Positions 24,976-33,427 of a DNA stretch of 64,000 bases are shown here, in pieces. Both the position numbers and the translations under genes were made by a program. The notes under the pieces were generated by a model. It saw nothing but the letters and a program-made list of their open reading frames with translations. It was not told where the DNA came from and ran no database searches. Source of the stretch: Lewinellaceae bacterium (GTDB taxonomy: Bacteria; Bacteroidota; Bacteroidia; Chitinophagales; Saprospiraceae); contig JACJXX010000001.1 of NCBI GenBank assembly GCA_020636435.1, forward strand, positions 2,373,001 through 2,437,000. Direction: 5' to 3'. Position 1 is the stretch's first letter; each line of letters starts with the position of its first letter.

Positions 24976-26331
24976 CTACGGCCGGATATCCTTCACCTTC
25001 CACTTATCCAGCACCGGGCAGGCGCTGTACAGCGCGTCGATATCGATGTAGGTGGCTTCGACCTTATCTTTGATCCAGTTGCTGATGTACTCGCTCTTTT
25101 TGGATTCGATGGCGGCTTTCTGGATTTTGGAATAATCCTGTTTCAGGTTGGCCTTATGAGGCTTGGTCCGGGATTGGAGCTTGACGATCCGGAAGTAGAC
25201 GTCGCCTACCTGGTCGCGGAACTGGAAGGGCTGGGAAATGGCTCCAATTTCCATGGTGTCGATGGTGAAATAGATGTCGGGGTCCAGGTCGCCGATCTCG
25301 AAGAAGGTATTGCCGGTCGCCGGGTTCACCATGCGGCCGTCGTTGTTGTAGCTTTGAACGTCTTCGTTGGAATAGAGCTTTACCGCCTGGGAAAAAGTCA
25401 GCGAATCCGTTGTCAAAAGTTGGCGCACGGAGTCGAGGTGGGCCTTCGCCTTTTCCAGGTCGGCGTCGGTCAGCTCGGGCTTGATGAGAATGTGGCGGAC
25501 GTGGATGGAGTTGCCCCGGCGCTCCAGCATCTGAATGAGGTGAAAACCGAATTCCGATTCTACGACCGGAGAGATTTCTTCCTTTTCCAGTTTAAATGCC
25601 GCCGCTTCGAATTCCGGCACGTATTTCCCGCGCTTGGCCCAGCCCAGGTCGCCGCCGGCGCGGGCAGATCCGTCGTCGGAATACTTAGCGGCCAGTTCGG
25701 CAAAATCTTCTCCATCTATGATGCGTTGGCGGATGGACTCCAGCTTTTCGATGGTCTTTTGGCGTTCCTCTTTATTGACTTCGGGCTTGTAGACGATCTC
25801 CCCGACTTCTACCTCCGAGTTGAAGTACGGCAGGCTGTCCAGAGGGATCGAGCTGAAGAACTGCTTGACCTCGGAGGGCGTCACCGTCACGCTGGCCATT
25901 ACCTGAGACCGCATGCGGTCGGCCAGGATTTGGCTCTTGAGGTCTTCGCGAAACTGCGCCTTGACCTCGTTGATGGTTTGCCCGTAGTAGGTTTCGAATT
26001 GGGTGACGTCATTATTCATGAAACCCAGGATGCGTTCGATGCGGGCATCGAGCTGGGCTTCCACTTCTTCATCGGATATTTCGATGCTGTCGAGCTTGGC
26101 CTGGTTGACCAGCAACTTGGAGGCCATCAACTGGTCCATGATGTTGCAACGGGCGTCGGCGGGCAATACGCCGCTTTGAGCCTCCATCAGCGCGTGTTGT
26201 TCTTCCACTTCGGAGAGCAACACCAGCTCGCCGCCGATCGTAGCCACTACTTTATCAATGATCTCGCGCTGAGCCAGGCAGCTTGGGCCCAGGATTAGCA
26301 TGGACAGGATGAAACTATAAAGGATCTTCAT
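24976..26331 (-). CDS. SurA-like periplasmic peptidyl-prolyl isomerase
   Basis: 451 residues. MKILYSFILSMLILGPSCLA is a signal peptide. Residues 25-165 form the SurA-type N-terminal chaperone region (IIDKVVATIGGELVLLSEVEEQ). Two parvulin domains follow: about 170-270 (VEVGEIVYKP ... GGDLGWAKRGKYVPEFEAAA) and about 275-380 (IHVRHILIKP ... VQSYNNDGRMVN). The first looks complete; the second has shorter landmarks. The family helps outer-membrane proteins fold in the periplasm, and large clients such as SprA are plausible. It is the last of three related genes on the minus strand, 38 bp after the previous one, ending at a strong terminator. Confidence 0.88.
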   Translation of the reverse strand: MKILYSFILSMLILGPSCLAQREIIDKVVATIGGELVLLSEVEEQHALMEAQSGVLPADARCNIMDQLMASKLLVNQAKLDSIEISDEEVEAQLDARIERILGFMNNDVTQFETYYGQTINEVKAQFREDLKSQILADRMRSQVMASVTVTPSEVKQFFSSIPLDSLPYFNSEVEVGEIVYKPEVNKEERQKTIEKLESIRQRIIDGEDFAELAAKYSDDGSARAGGDLGWAKRGKYVPEFEAAAFKLEKEEISPVVESEFGFHLIQMLERRGNSIHVRHILIKPELTDADLEKAKAHLDSVRQLLTTDSLTFSQAVKLYSNEDVQSYNNDGRMVNPATGNTFFEIGDLDPDIYFTIDTMEIGAISQPFQFRDQVGDVYFRIVKLQSRTKPHKANLKQDYSKIQKAAIESKKSEYISNWIKDKVEATYIDIDALYSACPVLDKWKVKDIRP

Positions 26332-26369
26332 TGCTTCTTGTCTTTGAGGTTTCGGAAACCTCCTGTTTT

Positions 26370-27233
26370 CTAATAAAAGGACTGGATGTTGTTCCGCCGC
26401 ATTTCCCGCTGGTACATGGCCTCTATTTTTTCCTTGAGCAGCTTTTCGCGGCGGCTTCTCAGGATGACCTTGCGCGCCTGGTCCTCGATATAGCCCAACG
26501 GAGCAATATCCTTTCGGTTTTTCACCTCAAAGACGCGGAAGTAGTACTGGTACTCCCCGTCTCGCTGAGAAAATTCCCGCTTGGCGCTGACATTATCGGC
26601 CGTCACAGTGCCTTTAGGCATTTCCATAGCAATGTCTTCCACTTTGTACCAGGCGCTGTCCCGCAACAGATAAGCTTCAGCGTGAGCATTGCAGTAGGCG
26701 ACCAACTTTTCCAGCTCGCCTTCGTCGTTGGCGTTCCACAATTGCCGCAGTTTCTCCGGTTCCTGCACCGGCAGCGGCAATTTGATGAAATAACAACGCA
26801 TGATCGGGGTCTCCAGTTGATACTGTTCTTTATTGGCCTCATAGAAGGCCTTGAGTTGCTCCTGGGTGACCGTAGAGTCCAGGCTTTGCTCCACCAGGGC
26901 CTTCTCGTAATTGTGGCGGATGAGGGAGGCCCGGTAGTCGCGCACCAGCTTGTCGATGTTGAGGTCGCTGGGGATGTTCTGCTCGGCTTCGTTGAGCAGC
27001 AGGGCTTCCCGGATCCACCGTTCCACATAAGCCCGGATGATCGCCAGGCTGTCCTCGGGAGTGATTTTCCCCGGAAACATCCCATCCATCTCCGACAGGT
27101 ACAAGGATTTGTTGTGCACCTTGGCCAGCAACTGCCCCTGCCCCTCCTGCTCGGAGCTGCCGCCGATCGAACAGGCAGAAAGCCCCGCCAGCGCCAGGGC
27201 CGCTATCCCGAATTTCCAGCTACGCATTTTCAC
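26370..27233 (-). CDS. Lipoprotein related to SurA/PpiC chaperones, without a clear isomerase domain
   Basis: 287 residues. The N-terminus MKMRSWKFGIAALALAGLSACS carries a lipobox (LSAC), so it is a predicted lipoprotein. Residues 35-150 resemble the SurA N-terminal helical domain (LLAKVHNKSLYLSEMDGMFP, YVERWIREALLLNEAE). The C-terminal half has the sheet-helix pattern of a parvulin domain (YYFRVFEVKNRKDIAPLGYI) but lacks the usual G-G-D-L-G-W motif. It probably acts as a chaperone rather than an isomerase. It lies between two PpiC-type genes, 17 bp after the upstream one, and all three are likely co-transcribed. Confidence 0.7.
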   Translation of the reverse strand: MKMRSWKFGIAALALAGLSACSIGGSSEQEGQGQLLAKVHNKSLYLSEMDGMFPGKITPEDSLAIIRAYVERWIREALLLNEAEQNIPSDLNIDKLVRDYRASLIRHNYEKALVEQSLDSTVTQEQLKAFYEANKEQYQLETPIMRCYFIKLPLPVQEPEKLRQLWNANDEGELEKLVAYCNAHAEAYLLRDSAWYKVEDIAMEMPKGTVTADNVSAKREFSQRDGEYQYYFRVFEVKNRKDIAPLGYIEDQARKVILRSRREKLLKEKIEAMYQREMRRNNIQSFY

Positions 27234-27250
27234 GCTGCAAGTTTTAATGA

Positions 27251-29215
27251 CTACTGTACCAGGCTGTCGAAGGCCTTCTGGTTGACCTTAACCTCGTACT
27301 CCTGCCGCAGCTTTTCCACCCACTGGCTTTCCAGGTAGTCCTGGTAATCCGCCACGATATATCCCCGGGCTTCATCCAGGGTTTTCAGGCCTGCCGGCAG
27401 TATTTCTTCGATCTTCACAAATTTGACATGGTGGCTCTTCGGGTCCGGTTCCGACTGAGAAAGCGTTCCGGCTTTCCACTCCATGCCTTTAAATTCCGGA
27501 TACACGCTGTACTCCATAGTCTTTGATTCGTGGCGCAACATAGGAGGGTCGGTATCATTGAATTTTTCCATCACCTCTTCCGGCGAATGGGTGGCGGCAA
27601 ATCCGCGCACTTCATCGAGCCGGTCCTTATAACGGTCATCCAGCTTGTAAATGCTGGTCACAGCGCGTTCCTCCCAGCGGTATTTGCCTTCGATTTGCTT
27701 GTAAAATTCAGCCAGCCCGCTGGAATCCTGAGAGGCCTTGTCCCAAACCAGCAACTTGGTGGCTTCAAACAAGAGGATGCCTTCCTCGTATTCCCGCATC
27801 AGGGCCTTAAAGTCCGGGTATTTCTTTTCCAGATTCTGCTCTTCGTACGCCATCGCGCTTTCGTTGACAAAATCCTGATACAGTTCATTCACCAGCGCCG
27901 GGATATCCGCATCGCTGCCGCTGCGCATGCGCTTGCGGGTGGCGCGCTCCAGGTAGCCGGCAAAATCGCCCACGGATACCTTATAATCGTCGCCATACTG
28001 AAAAAGCAAGGTTTCGCCGCCTTCCTGCGGCGCCCGCCAGCGGAAGGTCAGGAAGGTATCCGTCAGGCTGGCGGCAAACTCCTCCAGCGCTTTCGGGTAT
28101 TCTTTCAGGTTGCTCTCCTTTTTGATCTTCTCCACCATGGCCAGTTTCGCTTCCTGAAAGCGGTTGTCTCTTTTGACTTTGTTCTCTAAACGACTCTTTT
28201 CGATGTTGTAGGGTTGTATCCCCCTACGGCTAATTCTTTTAATAATGTGCCAGCCGACCTCCGTCTGCACCGGCTTGGTGACGGCGCCGTCCTCTTCGAG
28301 GGCAAAAGCGGCGTCTTCAAAAGAGGGGCTGTATTTGTTGATGCCGAAGAAGCCGATGTATCCGCCCTGGGAAGCCGTGCGGCCGTCTTCCGACAACTTT
28401 TTGGCCAAATCCTCGAAGCTGGCGCCGGCCTGCAGGGCCTTGTAGATGCTGTCGATACGGACTTTGACGGCTTCCGGGTCTTTGTCCTGGGTACGCAGCA
28501 AGATATGGGCGCCTTCCATTTCCCCCCGGGCGGGCCGGCGGCCGAGCACCTTCAGGATGTGATAGCCCGCGGCGGTGCGAATGGGGTCCGACAACTGGTT
28601 CAGCGGCATAGAATAAGCTGCCTTTTCCAGCTCGTAAAAACCGTTGGGGAACAAGGCGGTGACAAAACCGACGTGCCCTCCGTTATGTTGGGCGGACTTG
28701 TCGGCGGACACCTCTTTGGCCACCGTTGCAAAATCCTCTTTTTTCAGGCGCTGCTTAGCGGCCAGGGCCTGCTCGTAAGCCGCCAGCGTATCCTCCGGCC
28801 GGGGGTTGATCGGAACGGTGATGAGAATGTGGCTGATGTCGACGTCCTGCTTGGAATGCTCATAAGCCTCGCGCAGCAGCTTCTCGGTCACTTCCTTATC
28901 GATCAGGTAGGAATCCGCCAGTTGCCGGCGGTAGCCGGCCAGCTCGTTCATCAGTTGGGGGATGGTGTCCAGCTTCATCTCTTTGGCCTTTTGCACCTTG
29001 AGCTTGAACTTGATGTACAGGTCGAGGTATTCATCCAGCGATTCCCGGGAAAAGGTGGCGTTCTTGCCATTCGTCTTGGTGTAGATGTAGACGAATTCCG
29101 ATTCGTGCACCGGGGTGTCTTCCACGGTGAAGAGCACGGGGTCTTCCTTTTGGGCCCAAGCCATCAACGGCAGGTAGAGAAGGGCCGCCAACAGGATAAA
29201 ATGACGCTTTGCCAT
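27251..29215 (-). CDS. Periplasmic peptidyl-prolyl isomerase with two parvulin domains
   Basis: 654 residues. MAKRHFILLAALLYLPLMAWAQ is a signal peptide. A helical chaperone region (about 25-125) is followed by two parvulin domains: about 127-230 (VDISHILITVP ... GGHVGFVTALFPNGFYELEKAAY) and about 235-335 (MEGAHILLRTQ ... GGYIGFFGINKYSPSFEDAAF). The remaining 300 residues are mostly helical without a recognised domain. It is the first gene of a three-gene operon of related chaperones, probably serving outer-membrane and type IX export. The start is preceded by a possible promoter at 29304-29311. Confidence 0.88.
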   Translation of the reverse strand: MAKRHFILLAALLYLPLMAWAQKEDPVLFTVEDTPVHESEFVYIYTKTNGKNATFSRESLDEYLDLYIKFKLKVQKAKEMKLDTIPQLMNELAGYRRQLADSYLIDKEVTEKLLREAYEHSKQDVDISHILITVPINPRPEDTLAAYEQALAAKQRLKKEDFATVAKEVSADKSAQHNGGHVGFVTALFPNGFYELEKAAYSMPLNQLSDPIRTAAGYHILKVLGRRPARGEMEGAHILLRTQDKDPEAVKVRIDSIYKALQAGASFEDLAKKLSEDGRTASQGGYIGFFGINKYSPSFEDAAFALEEDGAVTKPVQTEVGWHIIKRISRRGIQPYNIEKSRLENKVKRDNRFQEAKLAMVEKIKKESNLKEYPKALEEFAASLTDTFLTFRWRAPQEGGETLLFQYGDDYKVSVGDFAGYLERATRKRMRSGSDADIPALVNELYQDFVNESAMAYEEQNLEKKYPDFKALMREYEEGILLFEATKLLVWDKASQDSSGLAEFYKQIEGKYRWEERAVTSIYKLDDRYKDRLDEVRGFAATHSPEEVMEKFNDTDPPMLRHESKTMEYSVYPEFKGMEWKAGTLSQSEPDPKSHHVKFVKIEEILPAGLKTLDEARGYIVADYQDYLESQWVEKLRQEYEVKVNQKAFDSLVQ

Positions 29216-29303
29216 GGGTATTGTTATTTTTTGGTTCTTATGTAAAAGTTCTTTGCCCTTGCCGTAAAACCCTGCTCGTCCGACAGGCTTGGCAAAAGCA
29301 CCG

Positions 29304-29311
29304 CAAAATTA
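29304..29311 (-). promoter_or_regulatory. Candidate -7 box for the PpiC/SurA operon
   Basis: On the minus strand TAATTTTG (29311-29304) fits TAnnTTTG, about 90 bp before the start codon at 29215. The upstream element is not clear. Confidence 0.35.
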
Positions 29312-29452
29312 GTAAATTTAGGGGTGAATGAATGATACAGCGGTTTTTTTGTCAGGGGAAACGCATATAGCAAGGAATTCATTGCGTTGGAGTGCCCGCC
29401 AGAATTGCCAGAGAACCGTTATTTTAAATTTTGGCCTGCCACTAAAAAGCAG

Positions 29453-32400
29453 TTAATATCTCTCATCCTTTCTATACGCCAGCCTTTCCATCCGGATCAC
29501 CTCCATGCTCGGAAAGCCAAACTCTTCCACCACCTTGCCCTCGATCTTATAAATACCCTTTCCGCGAAAAGGAAAGGCCTTAAGAAACTCCGGAAAATGC
29601 GTCGTATCGAAGAAGTGCCCGTCCTGCCCCAGCCAGCAACCGAAGGCCATGAGTTGGCCCTTGCTCGTGCGCACGTCTTTCTTGCAGGCGTAGTAGCCCA
29701 ATACCTTAACCACGCGCCCCACAAAATCCCCGAGCCGGGCGGAGAGGGTGATGCAGTCCCCACAGTGTTTGCTCTCCAGCAGGTCGAAGGGGGAGCAGAG
29801 CGGGAAACCGAGCAGCTCGATCTCGTCGAAAGCCTGCTCGAAGGAAGTCGGAAGGGGGGAGTCGGAAGGGGGAAGTCGGAAGTGAGAAGGGGGAAAGAGC
29901 TCCCGGCCTTCCTCGTCAGCAGTGCTCTGATTGCCATTCCCACTTCCCACTTCCGACTTCCCAGTTTCAAACAGCGACAACGCCCCATCCCACTTCCCCT
30001 TCGGGTCCATCAATGCCACCCTATCCCACATCAGCTCGTACTTGTTCCTGCCGGTGAAGCGGAAGGCGCCGATGCGGATGAGGAGGTCCAGTTGATCGGG
30101 CGTGATGGGCAGGCGGTTGATAAAATCCTCCAGGCTGCGGAAGGGGCCTCCCCGGGCGCGCTCGGCGACGATGCGATGCGCGGCCTGCCGCTCCATGCCG
30201 TGCAGGTGAACGAAACCGATGTAAATATCCTTGCCTTTGAGGGTAGTGAGGTACTGGCTGTGGTTCGCGCAGGGAGCGTGGATGATGCCGCCGTTCATGC
30301 GGGCCTCGTGGAAGTAGTATTCCGGCTGATAGAAACCGCCGAAGTTGTTGATCACCGCCACCATGAACTCCAGGGGGAAGTAAGCCTTGAGGTAGAGGCT
30401 CTGAAAGCTCTCCACGGCAAAGCTGGCAGAGTGTGCCTTGCAGAAGGAATAGCCCGAGAAGCTCTCGATCTGCCGCCATACCTCCTGCGCCAGTTCATCG
30501 GAATGGCCGCGGGCGCGGCAATTGCCGAAGTACTTCCGGCGGAGGCGTTCGAAGGTGTCGTCTTTGTACTTCTTGCCCGACATGATGCGGCGCAGCACGT
30601 CGCTCTCGTCCAGCCCCAGCCCGGCGAAGTGGTGCACGATCTTCATCACGTCTTCCTGGTAGACCATCACACCGAAAGTCTCCCCCAACTGCTCTTCGAA
30701 AACGGGGTGCAGGTACCGGAAGCTATGCGGCTGGTGAAAACGCCGGATGTACTCCCGCATCATGCCCGACTGCGCCACCCCCGGCCGGATGATGGAGCTG
30801 GCCGCCACCAGGTGCAGGTAGTTGTCGCAGCGCAACTTCCTGAGCAGCCCCCGCATGGCGGGCGATTCAATGTAGAAACAGCCCATGCAGTTGCCGGAGC
30901 GCAACTGAGCCTTCACCTGCGGGTCCTGCTTGATGTGCTCAATATCATGCACATCCACCGCCCGGCCCTGGTTTTGCTTTACCAAATCCACCGCGTCCTT
31001 GATGTGCCCCAGGCCGCGCTGGCTCAGCACGTCGAACTTGTGGAACCCCAGCTCCTCGGCGTGGTACATGTCGAAATGGGTGATGGGGAAACCCTTGGGC
31101 ATCATCTGCAGGGCCGTAAAATAATGGATCGGCTTTTCGGAGATGACGACGCCTCCGGCGTGGATGGACAGGTAGTTGGGAAAGCCTTCCAGGCGGCGGC
31201 CGTAGTGCAGGATGGTTTTGGACAGCTCGTGGTGCTCTTCCGGGTGGAAGGGATCGGCGATGATCTTGTCGATCTCGAATTTGGGCAGGCCGTACACCTT
31301 GCCCAGTTCCCGCACGATGGCGCGGCCCTGGAAGGTGGAATAGGTGGCCAGCAGGCCGGTGTGCTCCCGGCCGTAGCGCTTGAAGATGTAGTCGGTCACG
31401 TCGTCGCGCTCATCCCAGGAGAAGTCGATGTCGAAATCGGGCGGAGAGCTGCGGTAAGGGTTGATGAAGCGCTCGAAGTAGAGGCCCAGCTCCAGCGGGT
31501 CGACATCGGTGATATGGAGGCAGTAGGCGACGATGGAATTGGCGCCGCTGCCCCGCCCCACGTGGTGGTAGCCGGCGGCATGGGCGTAGCGCACGATATC
31601 CCAGGTGATGAGAAAGTAAGAGCAGAAGTCCTGCTCGCGGATCACCTTAAGTTCACGGTGGGCCCGCTCCCGGGCTTTTTTGTCGTGGCTGCCGTAGCGG
31701 CGCCCGCAGCCGTTGAGCGCCAGTTTTTCTAATAGCTTGAAATCGCCCTCCTTGCTGCCGGTAAAGGTTTGGCGGTTGTTCTGCAGGCCGCTTTCGAACT
31801 GCAGGCTGCAGCTTTCCACGATGCGCTCCGTATTGCGCAGGAGGCGGGGGTAGCTTTGGTAGTAAGAACGCAAGGTAGCCGGCGGGATCAGCCGTTCGGT
31901 AGCCTTGGCCATCACTTTAGGGTTCAATTTGGTGATGAGCGTATTCTGGTCAATGGCCTGCAGCAAGCGGTGGATTTGATAGCCTTCATCATCGGCGAAG
32001 GCCACGGGGCAAAGCGCCACCAGTTTGTGCTGATGCTTCAGGAGTTGGTGCGAAAAGAGCCGCGCCACGTGCTCTGGCCGGATGCCCAGCAGCTCATTCT
32101 CCCGAAAGTCTGTAATGGGTTTAAACAGGCGGGGAAAGATGATCCAGGCATTGTCCATGGGCGGCGGCTGATCGGGCAGGGGCCTGCCGTCCAGGGAGCA
32201 GTCCGTCAGCAGCTTATTCAGTTCGGAAAAGCCTTCGGCATTTTTCGCCAGCCCGGTGTACAGGCGCCGGCCGTCGCGGCGGAAGTCGATGCCTATGACG
32301 GGTTTGATGCCCTCCTGCTCGCACCGCCGCACGAACTCGCAGGCACAGCTGGTGTTGTTGATGTCCGTCAACGCCAGCGTGGCGATGCCCCATCGTTTCG

Positions 32401-32473
32401 CCCGCTCCACCAGTTCTTCCGGCGAGAGCGTTCCGTAACGCAGGCTGTAGTAGGTGTGGCAGTTGAGGAACAT
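29453..32473 (-). CDS. dnaE2: DnaE2-like DNA polymerase III alpha subunit (mutasome type)
   Basis: 1006 residues, the shorter size of DnaE2/ImuC rather than replicative DnaE (about 1150-1450). The PHP domain is at the start (NCHTYYSLRYGTLSPEELVE, LALTDINN). The polymerase core carries the catalytic aspartates in SPPDFDIDFSWDERDDV and in GFHKFDVLSQRGL. The fingers region contains GYSFCKAHSASFAVESFQS followed by NNFGGFY, as in DnaE2. A tandem HhH (about 800-820) and OB fold (about 930-980) follow. An extra segment at about 834-878 is encoded by a palindromic repeat. The family does error-prone lesion bypass with a Y-family partner; a DinB-like gene lies 950 bp upstream on the same strand. Confidence 0.85.
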   Translation of the reverse strand: MFLNCHTYYSLRYGTLSPEELVERAKRWGIATLALTDINNTSCACEFVRRCEQEGIKPVIGIDFRRDGRRLYTGLAKNAEGFSELNKLLTDCSLDGRPLPDQPPPMDNAWIIFPRLFKPITDFRENELLGIRPEHVARLFSHQLLKHQHKLVALCPVAFADDEGYQIHRLLQAIDQNTLITKLNPKVMAKATERLIPPATLRSYYQSYPRLLRNTERIVESCSLQFESGLQNNRQTFTGSKEGDFKLLEKLALNGCGRRYGSHDKKARERAHRELKVIREQDFCSYFLITWDIVRYAHAAGYHHVGRGSGANSIVAYCLHITDVDPLELGLYFERFINPYRSSPPDFDIDFSWDERDDVTDYIFKRYGREHTGLLATYSTFQGRAIVRELGKVYGLPKFEIDKIIADPFHPEEHHELSKTILHYGRRLEGFPNYLSIHAGGVVISEKPIHYFTALQMMPKGFPITHFDMYHAEELGFHKFDVLSQRGLGHIKDAVDLVKQNQGRAVDVHDIEHIKQDPQVKAQLRSGNCMGCFYIESPAMRGLLRKLRCDNYLHLVAASSIIRPGVAQSGMMREYIRRFHQPHSFRYLHPVFEEQLGETFGVMVYQEDVMKIVHHFAGLGLDESDVLRRIMSGKKYKDDTFERLRRKYFGNCRARGHSDELAQEVWRQIESFSGYSFCKAHSASFAVESFQSLYLKAYFPLEFMVAVINNFGGFYQPEYYFHEARMNGGIIHAPCANHSQYLTTLKGKDIYIGFVHLHGMERQAAHRIVAERARGGPFRSLEDFINRLPITPDQLDLLIRIGAFRFTGRNKYELMWDRVALMDPKGKWDGALSLFETGKSEVGSGNGNQSTADEEGRELFPPSHFRLPPSDSPLPTSFEQAFDEIELLGFPLCSPFDLLESKHCGDCITLSARLGDFVGRVVKVLGYYACKKDVRTSKGQLMAFGCWLGQDGHFFDTTHFPEFLKAFPFRGKGIYKIEGKVVEEFGFPSMEVIRMERLAYRKDERY
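29841..29972. repeat. Palindromic repeat inserted in frame in dnaE2
   Basis: ggaagtcggaag is repeated near 29843-29885 and its complement, cttcccacttccgacttccc, lies at 29943-29962. The region encodes a Ser/Gly/Pro-rich stretch at residues about 834-878, between conserved parts of the polymerase, without breaking the frame. Confidence 0.65.
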
Positions 32474-32608
32474 GGAAGCGTGTAAATGGCGGCTACTCCG
32501 GCCGCCTATAATGCTAATGTTTTGTTAATGTTGGCTCTAATTCGGAGGCCCGCCGTCAGTTTTTTCATAGAAATTAAGGAATACCATCACCTTATTAATT
32601 CCATTATT

Positions 32609-33301
32609 ATGAAAAACAGACGCATCGACCTATTTGCATACTGCCTGCTGTGCTGCTGCCTGTGGGCGGGTATTGCCGGCGGGCAAAACGCCCCCCTCCA
32701 GGAAAACGCCGCTTTTACGCTCCACCGCCTCAGCACTGACCTGGCGCCGCTCTACTGGGGCTCTCAGTTCCTCACTTCCGAATATGGCCTGGCCTATGAG
32801 TATCGGTGGAGCGGCAGGCAACAATCCGGGCTGAGGCTGTCCCTTATCGGTTTCAATTTTCTGCTTAAGCCCAATGACCTGGAAGATGGCGAACGGCGCC
32901 GCGACCGCGTCAGGGCCAATGGTTATTCGGCGGGGGTGTTCCACAAGATTTTCCTCGGCAATGACGGCAGGAAAAACTGGTACATAGCCCCGGAGATATC
33001 GTATTTCTATACCCACTACGAAGATCAGCGGTCAGATGATGAGTTTTCCCTCAAAAAACTCCGCAATGCCCTGCGCTTCGGCCGCGAACAGCTGGTTTTA
33101 GGGCAAATCATCTTCGACTGCGCCGTTGGCCTGGCCATTAATGTCAAAAACTACGCCTGGGAAAGCATAGGCTCCGGGCAAAGCAGCAGTTCCGGTAGCA
33201 GTACTGTCGACGAACGCTGGTCTACCGGCTGGGGCCTGGTGCAAAGACCGGCGGTAGGCTTGGGCTTTCCCATCAGCGTACGCATCGGGTATCAATTTTA
33301 A
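32609..33301 (+). CDS. Putative outer-membrane beta-barrel protein, unknown function
   Basis: 230 residues from the ATG at 32609, chosen because it starts a signal peptide (MKNRRIDLFAYCLLCCCLWA ... GGQ). The mature part has alternating aromatic/hydrophobic strands (GLAYEYRWSGRQQSGLRLSL, WYIAPEISYFYTHYE, LGQIIFDCAVGLAINV) and ends with ISVRIGYQF, a terminal aromatic residue typical of barrels. A serine-rich loop (SGQSSSSGSSTV) sits near residue 190. It resembles the small DUF3575/porin-like proteins common in Bacteroidota, but I do not recognise it precisely. It lies between the two polymerase genes on the opposite strand and has no obvious link to them. Confidence 0.6.
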   Translation: MKNRRIDLFAYCLLCCCLWAGIAGGQNAPLQENAAFTLHRLSTDLAPLYWGSQFLTSEYGLAYEYRWSGRQQSGLRLSLIGFNFLLKPNDLEDGERRRDRVRANGYSAGVFHKIFLGNDGRKNWYIAPEISYFYTHYEDQRSDDEFSLKKLRNALRFGREQLVLGQIIFDCAVGLAINVKNYAWESIGSGQSSSSGSSTVDERWSTGWGLVQRPAVGLGFPISVRIGYQF

Positions 33302-33427
33302 ACATCCACCATATCAATAGCCCCGACGCGGCTATCGCCGGGGCGGGGCATCCATAGCCCCGGCATGCGCCGGGATGTCGCTACGCTCCACATCCATAGC
33401 ATCCATAGCATCCATAGCATCAATAGC
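33302..33427. repeat. Short hairpins and a 9-bp tandem repeat after the barrel gene
   Basis: The gap holds GC-rich palindromes (gccccgacgcggctatcgccggggc near 33322) and the unit atccatagc three times at 33392-33418, then once as atcaatagc (33419-33427). It runs into the 3' end of the dinB-like gene, whose last codons include a run of ten C on the plus strand. Confidence 0.6.
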
